From Pseudomonas defluvii (GTDB lineage Bacteria; Pseudomonadota; Gammaproteobacteria; Pseudomonadales; Pseudomonadaceae): DNA of 37,578 bases. The notes below the pieces were generated by a model. It was not told the origin of the DNA. It was given only the letters and a program-made list of their open reading frames with translations, and made no database searches. Each line of letters starts with the position of its first letter. The stretch's first letter is position 1. A program made the position numbers and the translations under genes. The stretch is from contig NZ_MBPN01000047.1 of the NCBI RefSeq assembly GCF_001695625.1, positions 1 to 37,578 on the forward strand. Reading direction: 5' to 3'. Below are positions 1-6,179 of the stretch, one piece after another.

Positions 1-683
1 TGAAAGGGCACGATATCGTCGGCCGCTACCTGCACGTTGTCGAACACCACCGAACCACTGCCGGTGGTGCGTTGGCCGAAACCACTCCAGTCGTCGATGA
101 CATTCAGGCCCGGGCTGTTGGCTGGAACGAAGGCCAGGTGCTGTTCACCGTGCTCGTCGACCACCGAGGTCGGAATCCGTTGAGCATACAGCGCACCGGT
201 GGCGTAGAACTTGCGGCCATTGATGCGCCAGTGCTCGCCTTCACGGCTCAGTGCGGTGGTGCGGTCATGGGCGGTTTTGGTGCCCAACTCAGCCAGGGCA
301 TTGCCGAAGCGCTGGCCTGCGAGTACTTCGGCATACAGGCGCTGCTGTTGCTCTGGGCTGCCGTTGACGCGCAGCACTTCCAGTGCATAGAAGTGGTTCT
401 GCGGGATCTGGCCGAGCGATGAGTCGGCCTGGGCAATACGGCTGATAACCTTGGCCAGGGTGACGTTGGACACCCCGGCACCACCGTAGGCTTTCGGGAC
501 CGTGATACCCCATAGGCCAGAGCGCGAGAACAACGCCAGTTCGGCATGCGGCAACTGCCGCTCGCGGTCGCGCAGGATGCTGTCCTGACGCAATTGTTGG
601 GCGATATCCTCGGCGATCTGCAAGGCCTGGGCATCAGTGTGGATAACCGCAACGCTGGCGTGCGGTAGTGACAAAAGGCTCAT
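1..683 (-). CDS. SfnB/DszC-like acyl-CoA dehydrogenase-fold sulfur-acquisition oxidoreductase, partial
   Basis: This is the N-terminal 227 residues of a flavin-dependent oxidoreductase; the gene runs off the left edge. Translation begins at an ATG (683-681) behind GGAG. It shows the acyl-CoA dehydrogenase fold pattern: an N-terminal helical part, the segment SLGQIPQNH near residue 105, and the motif DDWSGFGQRTTGSGSV near residue 205. The full-length gene 19 nt upstream has the same last motif almost residue for residue (DDWSGFGQRTTASGTV), so the two are tandem paralogues in one operon. SfnB/DszC-family proteins are FMNH2-dependent monooxygenases or relatives induced when sulfate is scarce, acting on organosulfur compounds such as sulfones. 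The actual substrate cannot be read from sequence. The family call is firm; the specific reaction is inference. Confidence 0.85.
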   Translation of the reverse strand, partial: MSLLSLPHASVAVIHTDAQALQIAEDIAQQLRQDSILRDRERQLPHAELALFSRSGLWGITVPKAYGGAGVSNVTLAKVISRIAQADSSLGQIPQNHFYALEVLRVNGSPEQQQRLYAEVLAGQRFGNALAELGTKTAHDRTTALSREGEHWRINGRKFYATGALYAQRIPTSVVDEHGEQHLAFVPANSPGLNVIDDWSGFGQRTTGSGSVVFDNVQVAADDIVPF

Positions 684-702
684 AGAGGCTCCAGTGGTCT
701 GG

Positions 703-1944
703 TCAGATCCAGGAATGCCGGGCAGGCAGGGTACCGTTGAGGTAATAGGCGCCGACGGCGTGGTATTTCCAGCGCACCGGGTCATGCAGGGTGTGCACAC
801 GGGCATTGCGCCAATGCCGGTCGAGGTTGAACTCGGCCAGGCTGGCCCGGCTGCCGGAGAGTTCGAAGAGTTTCTCGCTGGCCTGCAGGGAAATTTCCGT
901 GGTCAACACCTTGGCCTCGGCCACGGCGATGGAGGCCCGAGCGGCCGCCTCGGCGTCAATTGGTGCGGCATTGACTGCATCCAGCACGCGCGCAGCTTTG
1001 CTCAGCAGCGCCTGGGCCGCGTGCAGTTCAAGCTGCAGGCGACCGATGTCGGCGATCACGTACGGGTCGTCGCTGGCGCGTTCGACCTTGGCATCGATCC
1101 ATGGGCGAGCACGTTCGCGCACAAAGGCGATGGTGTCGGCGAGTGCCGCTTCGGCGATCCCGGCATCGATGGCGGCCTGGATCAATTGCGAGACGGCGCC
1201 CTGAATATTCGGGCTTTCACCGATCCGCCAGTTATCGACGACCAGTTCCGCGTCGACCGGAACCTTGTCCAGCAGGACGGTGCCGCTGGCGGTGGTACGT
1301 TGGCCGAAGCCAGACCAGTCATCGACAATGCGCAGCCCCGGGCTGCCCCGGCGTACAAACGCCATGACCTGACGGCCTTCATCATTCAGCGCTTTGACCG
1401 CGACCCAATGGGCGTACAGGGCGCCGGTCGAGTAGAACTTCTGCCCGCTGATAACGTAACCGTCGCCTTGGCGGGTAATGCGCGCCTTGAGCTCCAAGGT
1501 GTTCTTGGTGCCGCGCTCCGGGCCGGCATTGCCGATGCGCCAGCCGTTCAGCACGCTGGTGAACAGCAGGGCTTTCTGCGGCTCGGTTGCTGCGCCTTGC
1601 AGCAGTTGCAGGATGCCGACCTGATTTTGCGGGATCTGCCCGAGCGCAGGGTCGGCGGCGCTGATAATGCGAAACACCTCGGCCAGGGACTGAAACGAGA
1701 CCTGCGGGCCACCATAGGCCCGGGGGATCGTGATACTGCCCAGGCCGCTGTGGGTGAAAAGTTCGATTTCACTCCAGGGCAGCTTGCGTTGCTGATCGCG
1801 TTTGGCTGCCTGGGTGCGGGCGACTGCGGCCAGTTCGTGAGCTGCCTGCAAGGCTTCGGCGTCATTGCGCAGAACCTTGGCCGGCAAGAGTAATGGGGCG
1901 CTGTCCAGATCGCTGTGGACTGTGGTGATTGCCAGACTGGACAT
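703..1944 (-). CDS. SfnB-family sulfur-acquisition oxidoreductase
   Basis: A 413-residue protein of the acyl-CoA dehydrogenase/DszC fold, full length for the family. The ATG at 1944 is preferred over a start 8 codons upstream because AAGGAG lies about 9 nt before it. Visible landmarks are PRAYGG near residue 75, SAADPALGQIPQNQ near residue 100, GQKFYSTGALYAHW near residue 165 and DDWSGFGQRTTASGTV near residue 205. The C-terminal half is helical and ends in LDRHWRNARVHTLHDPVRWKYHAVG, the usual closing segment of DszC/SfnB-like enzymes. It is the first gene of a leftward operon with its paralogue 19 nt downstream. Known relatives help use sulfones and sulfonates under sulfur limitation with reduced flavin from a partner reductase. 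The neighbouring ssu and tau operons support that role; the substrate is unknown. Confidence 0.85.
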   Translation of the reverse strand: MSSLAITTVHSDLDSAPLLLPAKVLRNDAEALQAAHELAAVARTQAAKRDQQRKLPWSEIELFTHSGLGSITIPRAYGGPQVSFQSLAEVFRIISAADPALGQIPQNQVGILQLLQGAATEPQKALLFTSVLNGWRIGNAGPERGTKNTLELKARITRQGDGYVISGQKFYSTGALYAHWVAVKALNDEGRQVMAFVRRGSPGLRIVDDWSGFGQRTTASGTVLLDKVPVDAELVVDNWRIGESPNIQGAVSQLIQAAIDAGIAEAALADTIAFVRERARPWIDAKVERASDDPYVIADIGRLQLELHAAQALLSKAARVLDAVNAAPIDAEAAARASIAVAEAKVLTTEISLQASEKLFELSGSRASLAEFNLDRHWRNARVHTLHDPVRWKYHAVGAYYLNGTLPARHSWI

Positions 1945-2103
1945 TTCAGTACCGCTCCTTGGCTGCACTCAATGCCCTGGCGTTACGCACTGGGGTGATT
2001 GTGTTCCTGACCATACCTACCTCACTGATGGGAAAGTCGCCGCGGGTGCGGCGACGGAACAAGCGTGGGTCCGGTGGTCCGGTTTATATACCTTAATTGT
2101 TTG

Positions 2104-2133
2104 TAAAAATTAAATGAACGAACTTTTGGGAAT
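2104..2133 (-). promoter_or_regulatory. AT-rich element upstream of the SfnB-family operon
   Basis: Read on the minus strand this element runs ATTCCCAAAAGTTCGTTCAT and then an AT tract. It aligns closely with the element upstream of tauA (11818-11849) and less strictly with those upstream of the porin and lsfA. It lies about 160 nt upstream of the ATG at 1944, followed by a TATATA that could be a -10. A CysB-type activator site is an inference from the sulfur context. Confidence 0.45.
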
Positions 2134-2149
2134 ATACATAGAAGGGAGG

Positions 2150-2857
2150 TCAGGGCCGGCTGTTGTAAACCTTCACCTGCAGGGGAGCCGCCCATTGCGA
2201 GCTGTTACCCACGCGGTCAAGGACGCAGTAACTGATGTCGAGAAAGTCGTCCGCTCCGGCTTCGATGACCAGCGCCCTGGGGATTTCGCCATGCACGGCG
2301 AGGCCGATAGCGTCAGCGCCGAGTGCAGGCAGGTCGAGGCGCACGTCACCCCAGCGAAGGGTGATTTCATCGCCTTCGGCCATGTTCAGGTAAGGGGCGA
2401 TGCGAAAGGGCAGCGTTGGCCCCAGGCGCTGCAGGTCGAGGCCATGGCGAACAATTGCAGGGGCCAGGCTCAGCGGGGCGAGCGCCGGGTTTTCGGTGGT
2501 CTCGCACAGGGTCTCACCGCCAGGGCAGGCCAGCTTGATGAGCACCTGCAGTGACTGTGACTTTACAGGCCGGCACCCGGGCTTGAGCAGGCGATAGTGC
2601 AAGCGGTTCGCGCCTGGGCGCAGCAGCGTACGGGGTACCTGGAAACTGATGTGTTGGTCGAGGTCGTTGGCCGAAAGCTGGTGTGCGGCAACGAAGCAAC
2701 TGCCCCAGAACAGTTCCAGCACGTCACCCGTTTGCATGGCCGCATTGGTCTGGATGCAGGCGCGCAGGTTGCTGGCAGCGGCCAGGCCAATGCCCTCATG
2801 GGCAACGTCGGGGAGGGCAGGAGGGGGCAGTTCAGTTCCTTTGGCTGCACAGTGCAT
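2150..2857 (-). CDS. protein of unknown function with two tandem beta-sandwich-like repeats
   Basis: A 235-residue protein without signal peptide or membrane segment. The ATG at 2857 is chosen because GGGA lies 8 nt upstream and because longer versions add an unrelated leader. It consists of two copies of a roughly 100-residue unit. Each has a stretch of the form (M)-x-x-GD-x-(L/I)-x-L-x-WG (MQTGDVLELFWG near residue 40, MAEGDEITLRWG near residue 150) and ends in a beta-rich segment (SLQVLIKL, PLQVKVY). The pattern resembles repeat units of larger Pseudomonas proteins with Ig-like beta-sandwich repeats, here reduced to two. No enzyme motif is seen. It lies between the SfnB operon and the cystine ABC operon without evident functional link. 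Function unknown. Confidence 0.65.
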   Translation of the reverse strand: MHCAAKGTELPPPALPDVAHEGIGLAAASNLRACIQTNAAMQTGDVLELFWGSCFVAAHQLSANDLDQHISFQVPRTLLRPGANRLHYRLLKPGCRPVKSQSLQVLIKLACPGGETLCETTENPALAPLSLAPAIVRHGLDLQRLGPTLPFRIAPYLNMAEGDEITLRWGDVRLDLPALGADAIGLAVHGEIPRALVIEAGADDFLDISYCVLDRVGNSSQWAAPLQVKVYNSRP

Positions 2858-3041
2858 GGTGATGTTCCCGTACGAAGTAAATGAGTGGTCGAGGACGACG
2901 TTGCTCAGGTTTATTGGCGAGTACGGGAAGCGAGTCAAGGCATGCGGGCGCCGCCTTGGGCTGGGTGCAGGATCTTCGGAGACGTCCTACTTCGAGGGGG
3001 AAACCAGGGTGTTCGTCGGGTGCAAAAGTCGTCGTCCTGGC

Positions 3042-3698
3042 TCAGGGCTGCGAGGCGTGCATACCGAGGAACTTGCCAAGGAATTGCCGGGTGCGTTCTT
3101 CCCTGGGATTGGCAAAGAGTGCCTTGGCTTCACCCTGCTCGACGATGACCCCCTTGTCGAACAGAATCACTTCGGGCTCCATGGCCAGTGCCCGAGCAAT
3201 GGCTACCCGCTGTTGCTGGCCGCCGGACAAGCGTCTCGGATAGGCATTTTCCTTGTCGCCCAGACCGACTTTCTGCAACAAGGCGCGGCCCAGGGTGATG
3301 GCCGCATCGCGTGGGGTTTTCTTGACCACGATGGGGCCTTCGATAACGTTTTCCAGCGCCGTGCGGTGGGGAAACAGGTTGAAGTTCTGGAACACGAAAC
3401 CGACGTGCTGGCGCAGTTGGCGGATCAGGCCCTGTTGCTGTTTCAGCGGACGGTTGCCGTCAATCTCGATGTTGCCGACGCGAATGCGACCGCTGCTGGG
3501 GGTTTCCAGCAGGTTCAGACAGCGCAGGAAGGTGGTCTTGCCCGAGCCGCTGGGGCCGATGATGGCAATCACTTCACCGGCGTTGACGGTAAGGTTGATA
3601 CCGGCCAGTACGGTCTGGCCGTTGAACTGCTTGGTCAGGTGCTCTACGACGATCCTGCGCTCAGGACTCCAGGTCGTGCCGGTTGACCCGCGCTTCAA
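3042..3698 (-). CDS. tcyN: cystine ABC importer ATPase TcyN, catalytic core deleted in frame
   Basis: This is the ATP-binding subunit of a polar amino acid (L-cystine) importer of the TcyN/YecC type. The Walker A motif GPSGSGKTT, the Q-loop FVFQNFNLFPH and the signature LSGGQQQR are present. After Walker B (PEVILFD) the sequence jumps straight to KGVIVEQGEAKALF. Family members have about 45 residues between these points: the catalytic Glu, the D-loop SALD and the switch His (THE). The reading frame is kept, giving 218 codons instead of about 250-260. Such an ATPase is expected to be inactive. The start is uncertain: the only in-frame start nearby is TTG at 3698, overlapping the permease gene by 38 nt, and the family usually begins close to IVVEHLTKQF. 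Third gene of the cystine operon. Confidence 0.8.
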   Translation of the reverse strand: MKRGSTGTTWSPERRIVVEHLTKQFNGQTVLAGINLTVNAGEVIAIIGPSGSGKTTFLRCLNLLETPSSGRIRVGNIEIDGNRPLKQQQGLIRQLRQHVGFVFQNFNLFPHRTALENVIEGPIVVKKTPRDAAITLGRALLQKVGLGDKENAYPRRLSGGQQQRVAIARALAMEPEVILFDKGVIVEQGEAKALFANPREERTRQFLGKFLGMHASQP

Positions 3699-4329
3699 GG
3701 CGGTGCTGCAGGTGGGCGAGGAGGCTGGACAGTACCCAGTAGATCAGTGCTGCCGCCAGGTACAGGGTGAACACCTCGAAGGTGCGTGCGGTAATCAACT
3801 GCGCCTGACGAAACAGCTCCGGCACCTGGATGGTCGCGGCCAGCGCCGTGTCCTTGACCAGGGAGATGAAGCTATTGCCCAGTGGTGGCAAGGCGGTGCG
3901 TGCAGCCTGTGGCAGGATCGCCCGACGCATGGCCTGGCTGCGGGTCATGCCGATGCTGGCGGCGGCTTCCCATTGGCCGCGGTCGATGGAACTGATGGCC
4001 GCCCGCAGGATTTCGCAGGCATAGGCGGCCATGTTCAGCGACAAGCCGATCAGTGCCGCTGGCAGTGGGTCGAGTTCCAGGCCCAGTTGCGGCAGGCCGT
4101 AATAGATCACGAACAGTTGGACCAGCAGCGGTGTGCCGTGAAAGAACGACACGTAGACTCGGGCAGTCCAGCTAAGCACTTTCAGCGATGACAGCCGCAT
4201 CAGCGCCAGGCCGAACCCCAGCAGCAAGCCGAAGAACATACCGCCCAGGCTCAGGCCTACGGTGAAGTACGCGCCCTTGAGCAGAAAGGGCGCGGAATCC
4301 AGCGCCAGCTGGAGGCTGTCGGCAATCAT
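3661..4329 (-). CDS. tcyL: cystine ABC transporter permease TcyL
   Basis: A 222-residue inner-membrane permease of the HisM/YecS family, apparently intact. It has four to five hydrophobic segments and the characteristic cytoplasmic loop (AASIGMTRSQAMRRAILPQA, about residues 121-140) that contacts the ATPase, followed by LPPLGNSFISLVKDTAL. The ATG at 4329 overlaps the stop of the tcyJ remnant as ATGA, so the two were translationally coupled. It would form the membrane channel for cystine with TcyJ (periplasmic) and TcyN (ATPase). Both partners are damaged here, so the permease is probably stranded unless it works with parts encoded elsewhere. Confidence 0.88.
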   Translation of the reverse strand: MIADSLQLALDSAPFLLKGAYFTVGLSLGGMFFGLLLGFGLALMRLSSLKVLSWTARVYVSFFHGTPLLVQLFVIYYGLPQLGLELDPLPAALIGLSLNMAAYACEILRAAISSIDRGQWEAAASIGMTRSQAMRRAILPQAARTALPPLGNSFISLVKDTALAATIQVPELFRQAQLITARTFEVFTLYLAAALIYWVLSSLLAHLQHRLEARVNRHDLES

Positions 4330-4684
4330 TTTGTGACGTCAGCGTTGAACCATTTCTGCGACAGCTTGGCCAGGGTGCCATTGGCCCGAAGCGTGTCGAT
4401 GGCCTTGTTGATCGCCTCAAGCAGTTCCGGCTCACCTTTGCGCAATGCAACACCGGATTCCTGGCGGGAGAAGGCTTCGCCGGTGACGGCGGTGTCCTTG
4501 GCCTTGGCGACCAGCTCGAATGCGGCCAGGCGGTCTACCAGAATGGCGTCGATACGGCCGACCCGCAGGTCCTGGTATTTGGTGGGGTCGTCGTCGTAGG
4601 TCTTGATGATGGCTTTCGGTACGTTGTCCTTGAGCCATTGCTCGTAGTTGGTACCCAGGCCTACGCCGACTTTCTTGCCGGCCC
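4326..4684 (-). pseudogene. tcyJ: C-terminal remnant of cystine-binding protein TcyJ/FliY
   Basis: About 118 residues remain of a periplasmic cystine-binding protein that is normally around 265 residues. The remnant starts at [16 protein letters not shown] and continues through TYDDDPTKYQDLRVGRIDA and GEAFSRQESGVALRKG to its natural end NADVTK. These segments closely match E. coli FliY/TcyJ as remembered. The signal peptide and first lobe are missing, and no start codon or ribosome site precedes the remnant in frame. The upstream boundary (about 4675-4700) is a junction with the dcyD fragment, in a different reading frame. The product cannot be exported or fold as a two-lobed receptor. Confidence 0.85.
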
Positions 4685-4891
4685 CAGGCGTGCCGCCAGG
4701 GCATCTGCGGCCAGGTATTCAAGCTTGCGCAGTTTGTTGCCACCGAATGCCAGCGGCGTCAGGTCGTCGCGTTTGACGTAGATGGCGCGGCCTGCCCACG
4801 TAGACAGTCGCTCGAGTTTTTCCAGTGGCGTGGGCCCGCTCAGCAGTTCAAGGCGGTTGAAGCGAGTGAGCTGGCGTTCGAGTTCGGTCAT
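4661..4891 (-). pseudogene. dcyD: N-terminal fragment of D-cysteine desulfhydrase DcyD
   Basis: This fragment encodes 76 residues from ATG 4891 to TAG 4661. Residues 1-66 match the start of PLP-dependent D-cysteine desulfhydrase (about 330 residues): [34 protein letters not shown], with the likely PLP lysine in GGNK near residue 53. After [10 protein letters not shown] the frame runs into tcyJ DNA and stops within six codons (PARKSA). The full enzyme converts D-cysteine to pyruvate, sulfide and ammonia, and its gene commonly sits beside fliY/tcyJ. Here more than three quarters of the enzyme is missing, so it must be inactive. Confidence 0.85.
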
Positions 4892-4917
4892 GGGAAGTTG
4901 TGCCTGACAAAAAATCG

Positions 4918-4923
4918 AGTATA
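4918..4923 (-). promoter_or_regulatory. candidate -10 box of the dcyD-tcy operon
   Basis: TATACT on the minus strand, 26 nt upstream of the dcyD ATG. The -35 region is poor, as is common for activator-dependent promoters. Confidence 0.4.
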
Positions 4924-4977
4924 GGCAGCCGGTGGCGTTCGGCGAATAGCTCGGCTTATGCCCCCGGTATAGCGGAT

Positions 4978-5001
4978 TGGAATAAAGGGTTATTTTTTCC
5001 A
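4978..5001. promoter_or_regulatory. imperfect inverted repeat between dcyD and epsC
   Basis: TGGAATAA is followed after four bases by TTATTTTTTCCA, an imperfect inverted repeat in the divergent 190-nt region between the broken dcyD operon and epsC. Its position would suit a regulator of cysteine genes, but the assignment is only contextual. Confidence 0.3.
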
Positions 5002-5081
5002 GCGACGCCAATTGCCGTAAAGTGGTCAGCTATCAGGCGAGCATTCCAATCCAGCAGCTGCCGCGTGGCAGGAGAGCAACC

Positions 5082-6014
5082 GTGAGCGAGAACGCGCAAA
5101 CAGGGCAATGGCAATTGCAGGGTATCGTCGGCCAGCTACGTGCTGCCCGTGATCAGTGGCGCAGCCGCAATGGCCGCAGCAGTGGGGAGCAGGGCGGGCG
5201 CGAATTACCCTCGCGTGAAGCCATGCGGCAGATCCTTGAGCAGTTGTGTGGCGCGTTGTTCCCGATGCGCCTGGGCCCGGTCGACCTGCGTGAAGAGAGC
5301 GAAGACTTTTACGTGGGGCATACCCTCGACACAGCCCTGACCGCGTTGCTCGCGCAGGCCCGTCTGGAGCTGCGCTATGTTGCGCGTCAGGGCAAGGCGG
5401 CCCCGGCACAGGTCGATGCCACCGCCTTGCGTCTGATCCAGGATTTCGCCGCGGCCTTGCCCGGCCTGCGCAGCCTGCTCGACACCGACGTGTTGGCGGC
5501 GTACCACGGCGACCCGGCGGCCCGCAGTGTCGATGAAGTCCTGCTGTGCTACCCCGGTATCCTTGCAGTGATTCATCACCGTCTGGCGCACCACCTGTAC
5601 CGTGCAGGCTTGCCGCTGCTGGCGCGGATCAGCTCGGAAATCGCCCACTCGGCCACGGGTATCGACATCCACCCCGGCGCGCAGATCGGCCCGAGCTTCT
5701 TCATCGATCACGGTACCGGTGTGGTCATCGGTGAAACCGCAATCATCGGTGAGCGGGTACGGATCTATCAGGCCGTGACCCTTGGTGCCAAACGCTTCCC
5801 GGCCGACGAGTCTGGCCAATTGCAAAAGGGCCACCCGCGCCATCCGATCGTCGAGGACGATGTGGTGATCTATGCCGGCGCCACCATCCTTGGCCGAATC
5901 ACCATCGGCAAGGGCTCGACCATTGGCGGCAACGTCTGGTTGACCCGCAGCGTGGCACCGGGCAGCAACTTGACCCAGGCCAATCTGCAGCATGATGACG
6001 GGACGCAGAAGTAG
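5082..6014 (+). CDS. epsC: serine O-acetyltransferase EpsC
   Basis: A 310-residue serine acetyltransferase of the long EpsC type, catalysing acetyl-CoA + L-serine to O-acetylserine, the carbon skeleton for cysteine synthesis. The GTG at 5082 is chosen because GGAG lies 8 nt upstream; an in-frame extension 20 codons longer has no ribosome site. The N-terminal half is helical. The C-terminal half is a left-handed beta-helix of hexapeptide repeats: HSATGIDIHPGAQIGPSFFI, DHGTGVVIGETAIIGE (active-site His in DHGTG), VTLGAKRFP, HPIVEDDVVIYAGATILG and IGGNVWLTRSV. It is divergent from the dcyD/tcy operon, so synthesis and import of cysteine lie back to back. With the importer damaged, de novo synthesis should be the main route for this locus. 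Confidence 0.93.
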   Translation: MSENAQTGQWQLQGIVGQLRAARDQWRSRNGRSSGEQGGRELPSREAMRQILEQLCGALFPMRLGPVDLREESEDFYVGHTLDTALTALLAQARLELRYVARQGKAAPAQVDATALRLIQDFAAALPGLRSLLDTDVLAAYHGDPAARSVDEVLLCYPGILAVIHHRLAHHLYRAGLPLLARISSEIAHSATGIDIHPGAQIGPSFFIDHGTGVVIGETAIIGERVRIYQAVTLGAKRFPADESGQLQKGHPRHPIVEDDVVIYAGATILGRITIGKGSTIGGNVWLTRSVAPGSNLTQANLQHDDGTQK

Positions 6015-6055
6015 GCGGGCTTAGACCGGTTGGGTCGCATCTGAGCGCCATCCAT

Positions 6056-6085
6056 GTTTAACTTGAACGCTCGTTCAAGTTAAAC
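6056..6085. promoter_or_regulatory. 30-bp palindrome upstream of betT, BetI/TetR-like operator
   Basis: Perfect 14-bp arms (GTTTAACTTGAACG and its complement) are separated by two bases. The core TTGAACG-CT-CGTTCAA resembles the TTGAACG half-sites remembered for BetI, the TetR-family choline-responsive repressor. It is 90 nt upstream of betT, so choline-dependent control is plausible. It could also form a transcript hairpin at the end of epsC, though no T-run follows. Confidence 0.55.
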
Positions 6086-6122
6086 GGTGGTCCGCTGCCG
6101 GTGTTCAACAGGAGGAAACCCT

Positions 6123-6179
6123 TTGCTGAACCCGTTCAATCCAACCCTTTCCACGCGTCGTGAGGTGCACTGCCTATGA
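6123..6179 (+). CDS. possible 18-codon leader ORF coupled to betT
   Basis: A TTG codon 7 nt after a perfect AGGAGG (6110-6115) opens an 18-codon frame, LLNPFNPTLSTRREVHCL if the first codon is read literally. Its TGA overlaps the betT ATG as ATGA. The ribosome site is stronger than the one at betT itself (GAGGTG). This arrangement would feed ribosomes into betT by translational coupling. No homologue is recognised. Alternatively, the frame may be a relic of a longer betT N-terminus. Confidence 0.35.
   Translation: MLNPFNPTLSTRREVHCL

Noticed and set aside
637..1893. 418-codon plus-strand ORF opposite the SfnB-family gene
   Set aside because: Antisense shadow of a GC-rich gene: low-complexity translation, no family resemblance, no ribosome site. 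The minus-strand frame has clear motifs.
3655..3668. AGG before IVVEHL in tcyN as a mutated ATG start codon
   Set aside because: A start-codon loss would fit the decay of the operon, but without an intact relative to align, the original start cannot be placed.
2649..4191. Long plus-strand ORFs across the cystine operon (2649-3686, 3253-4191)
   Set aside because: They overlap tcyN and tcyL in antisense; their translations are Arg/Ser/Trp-rich and unlike any family.
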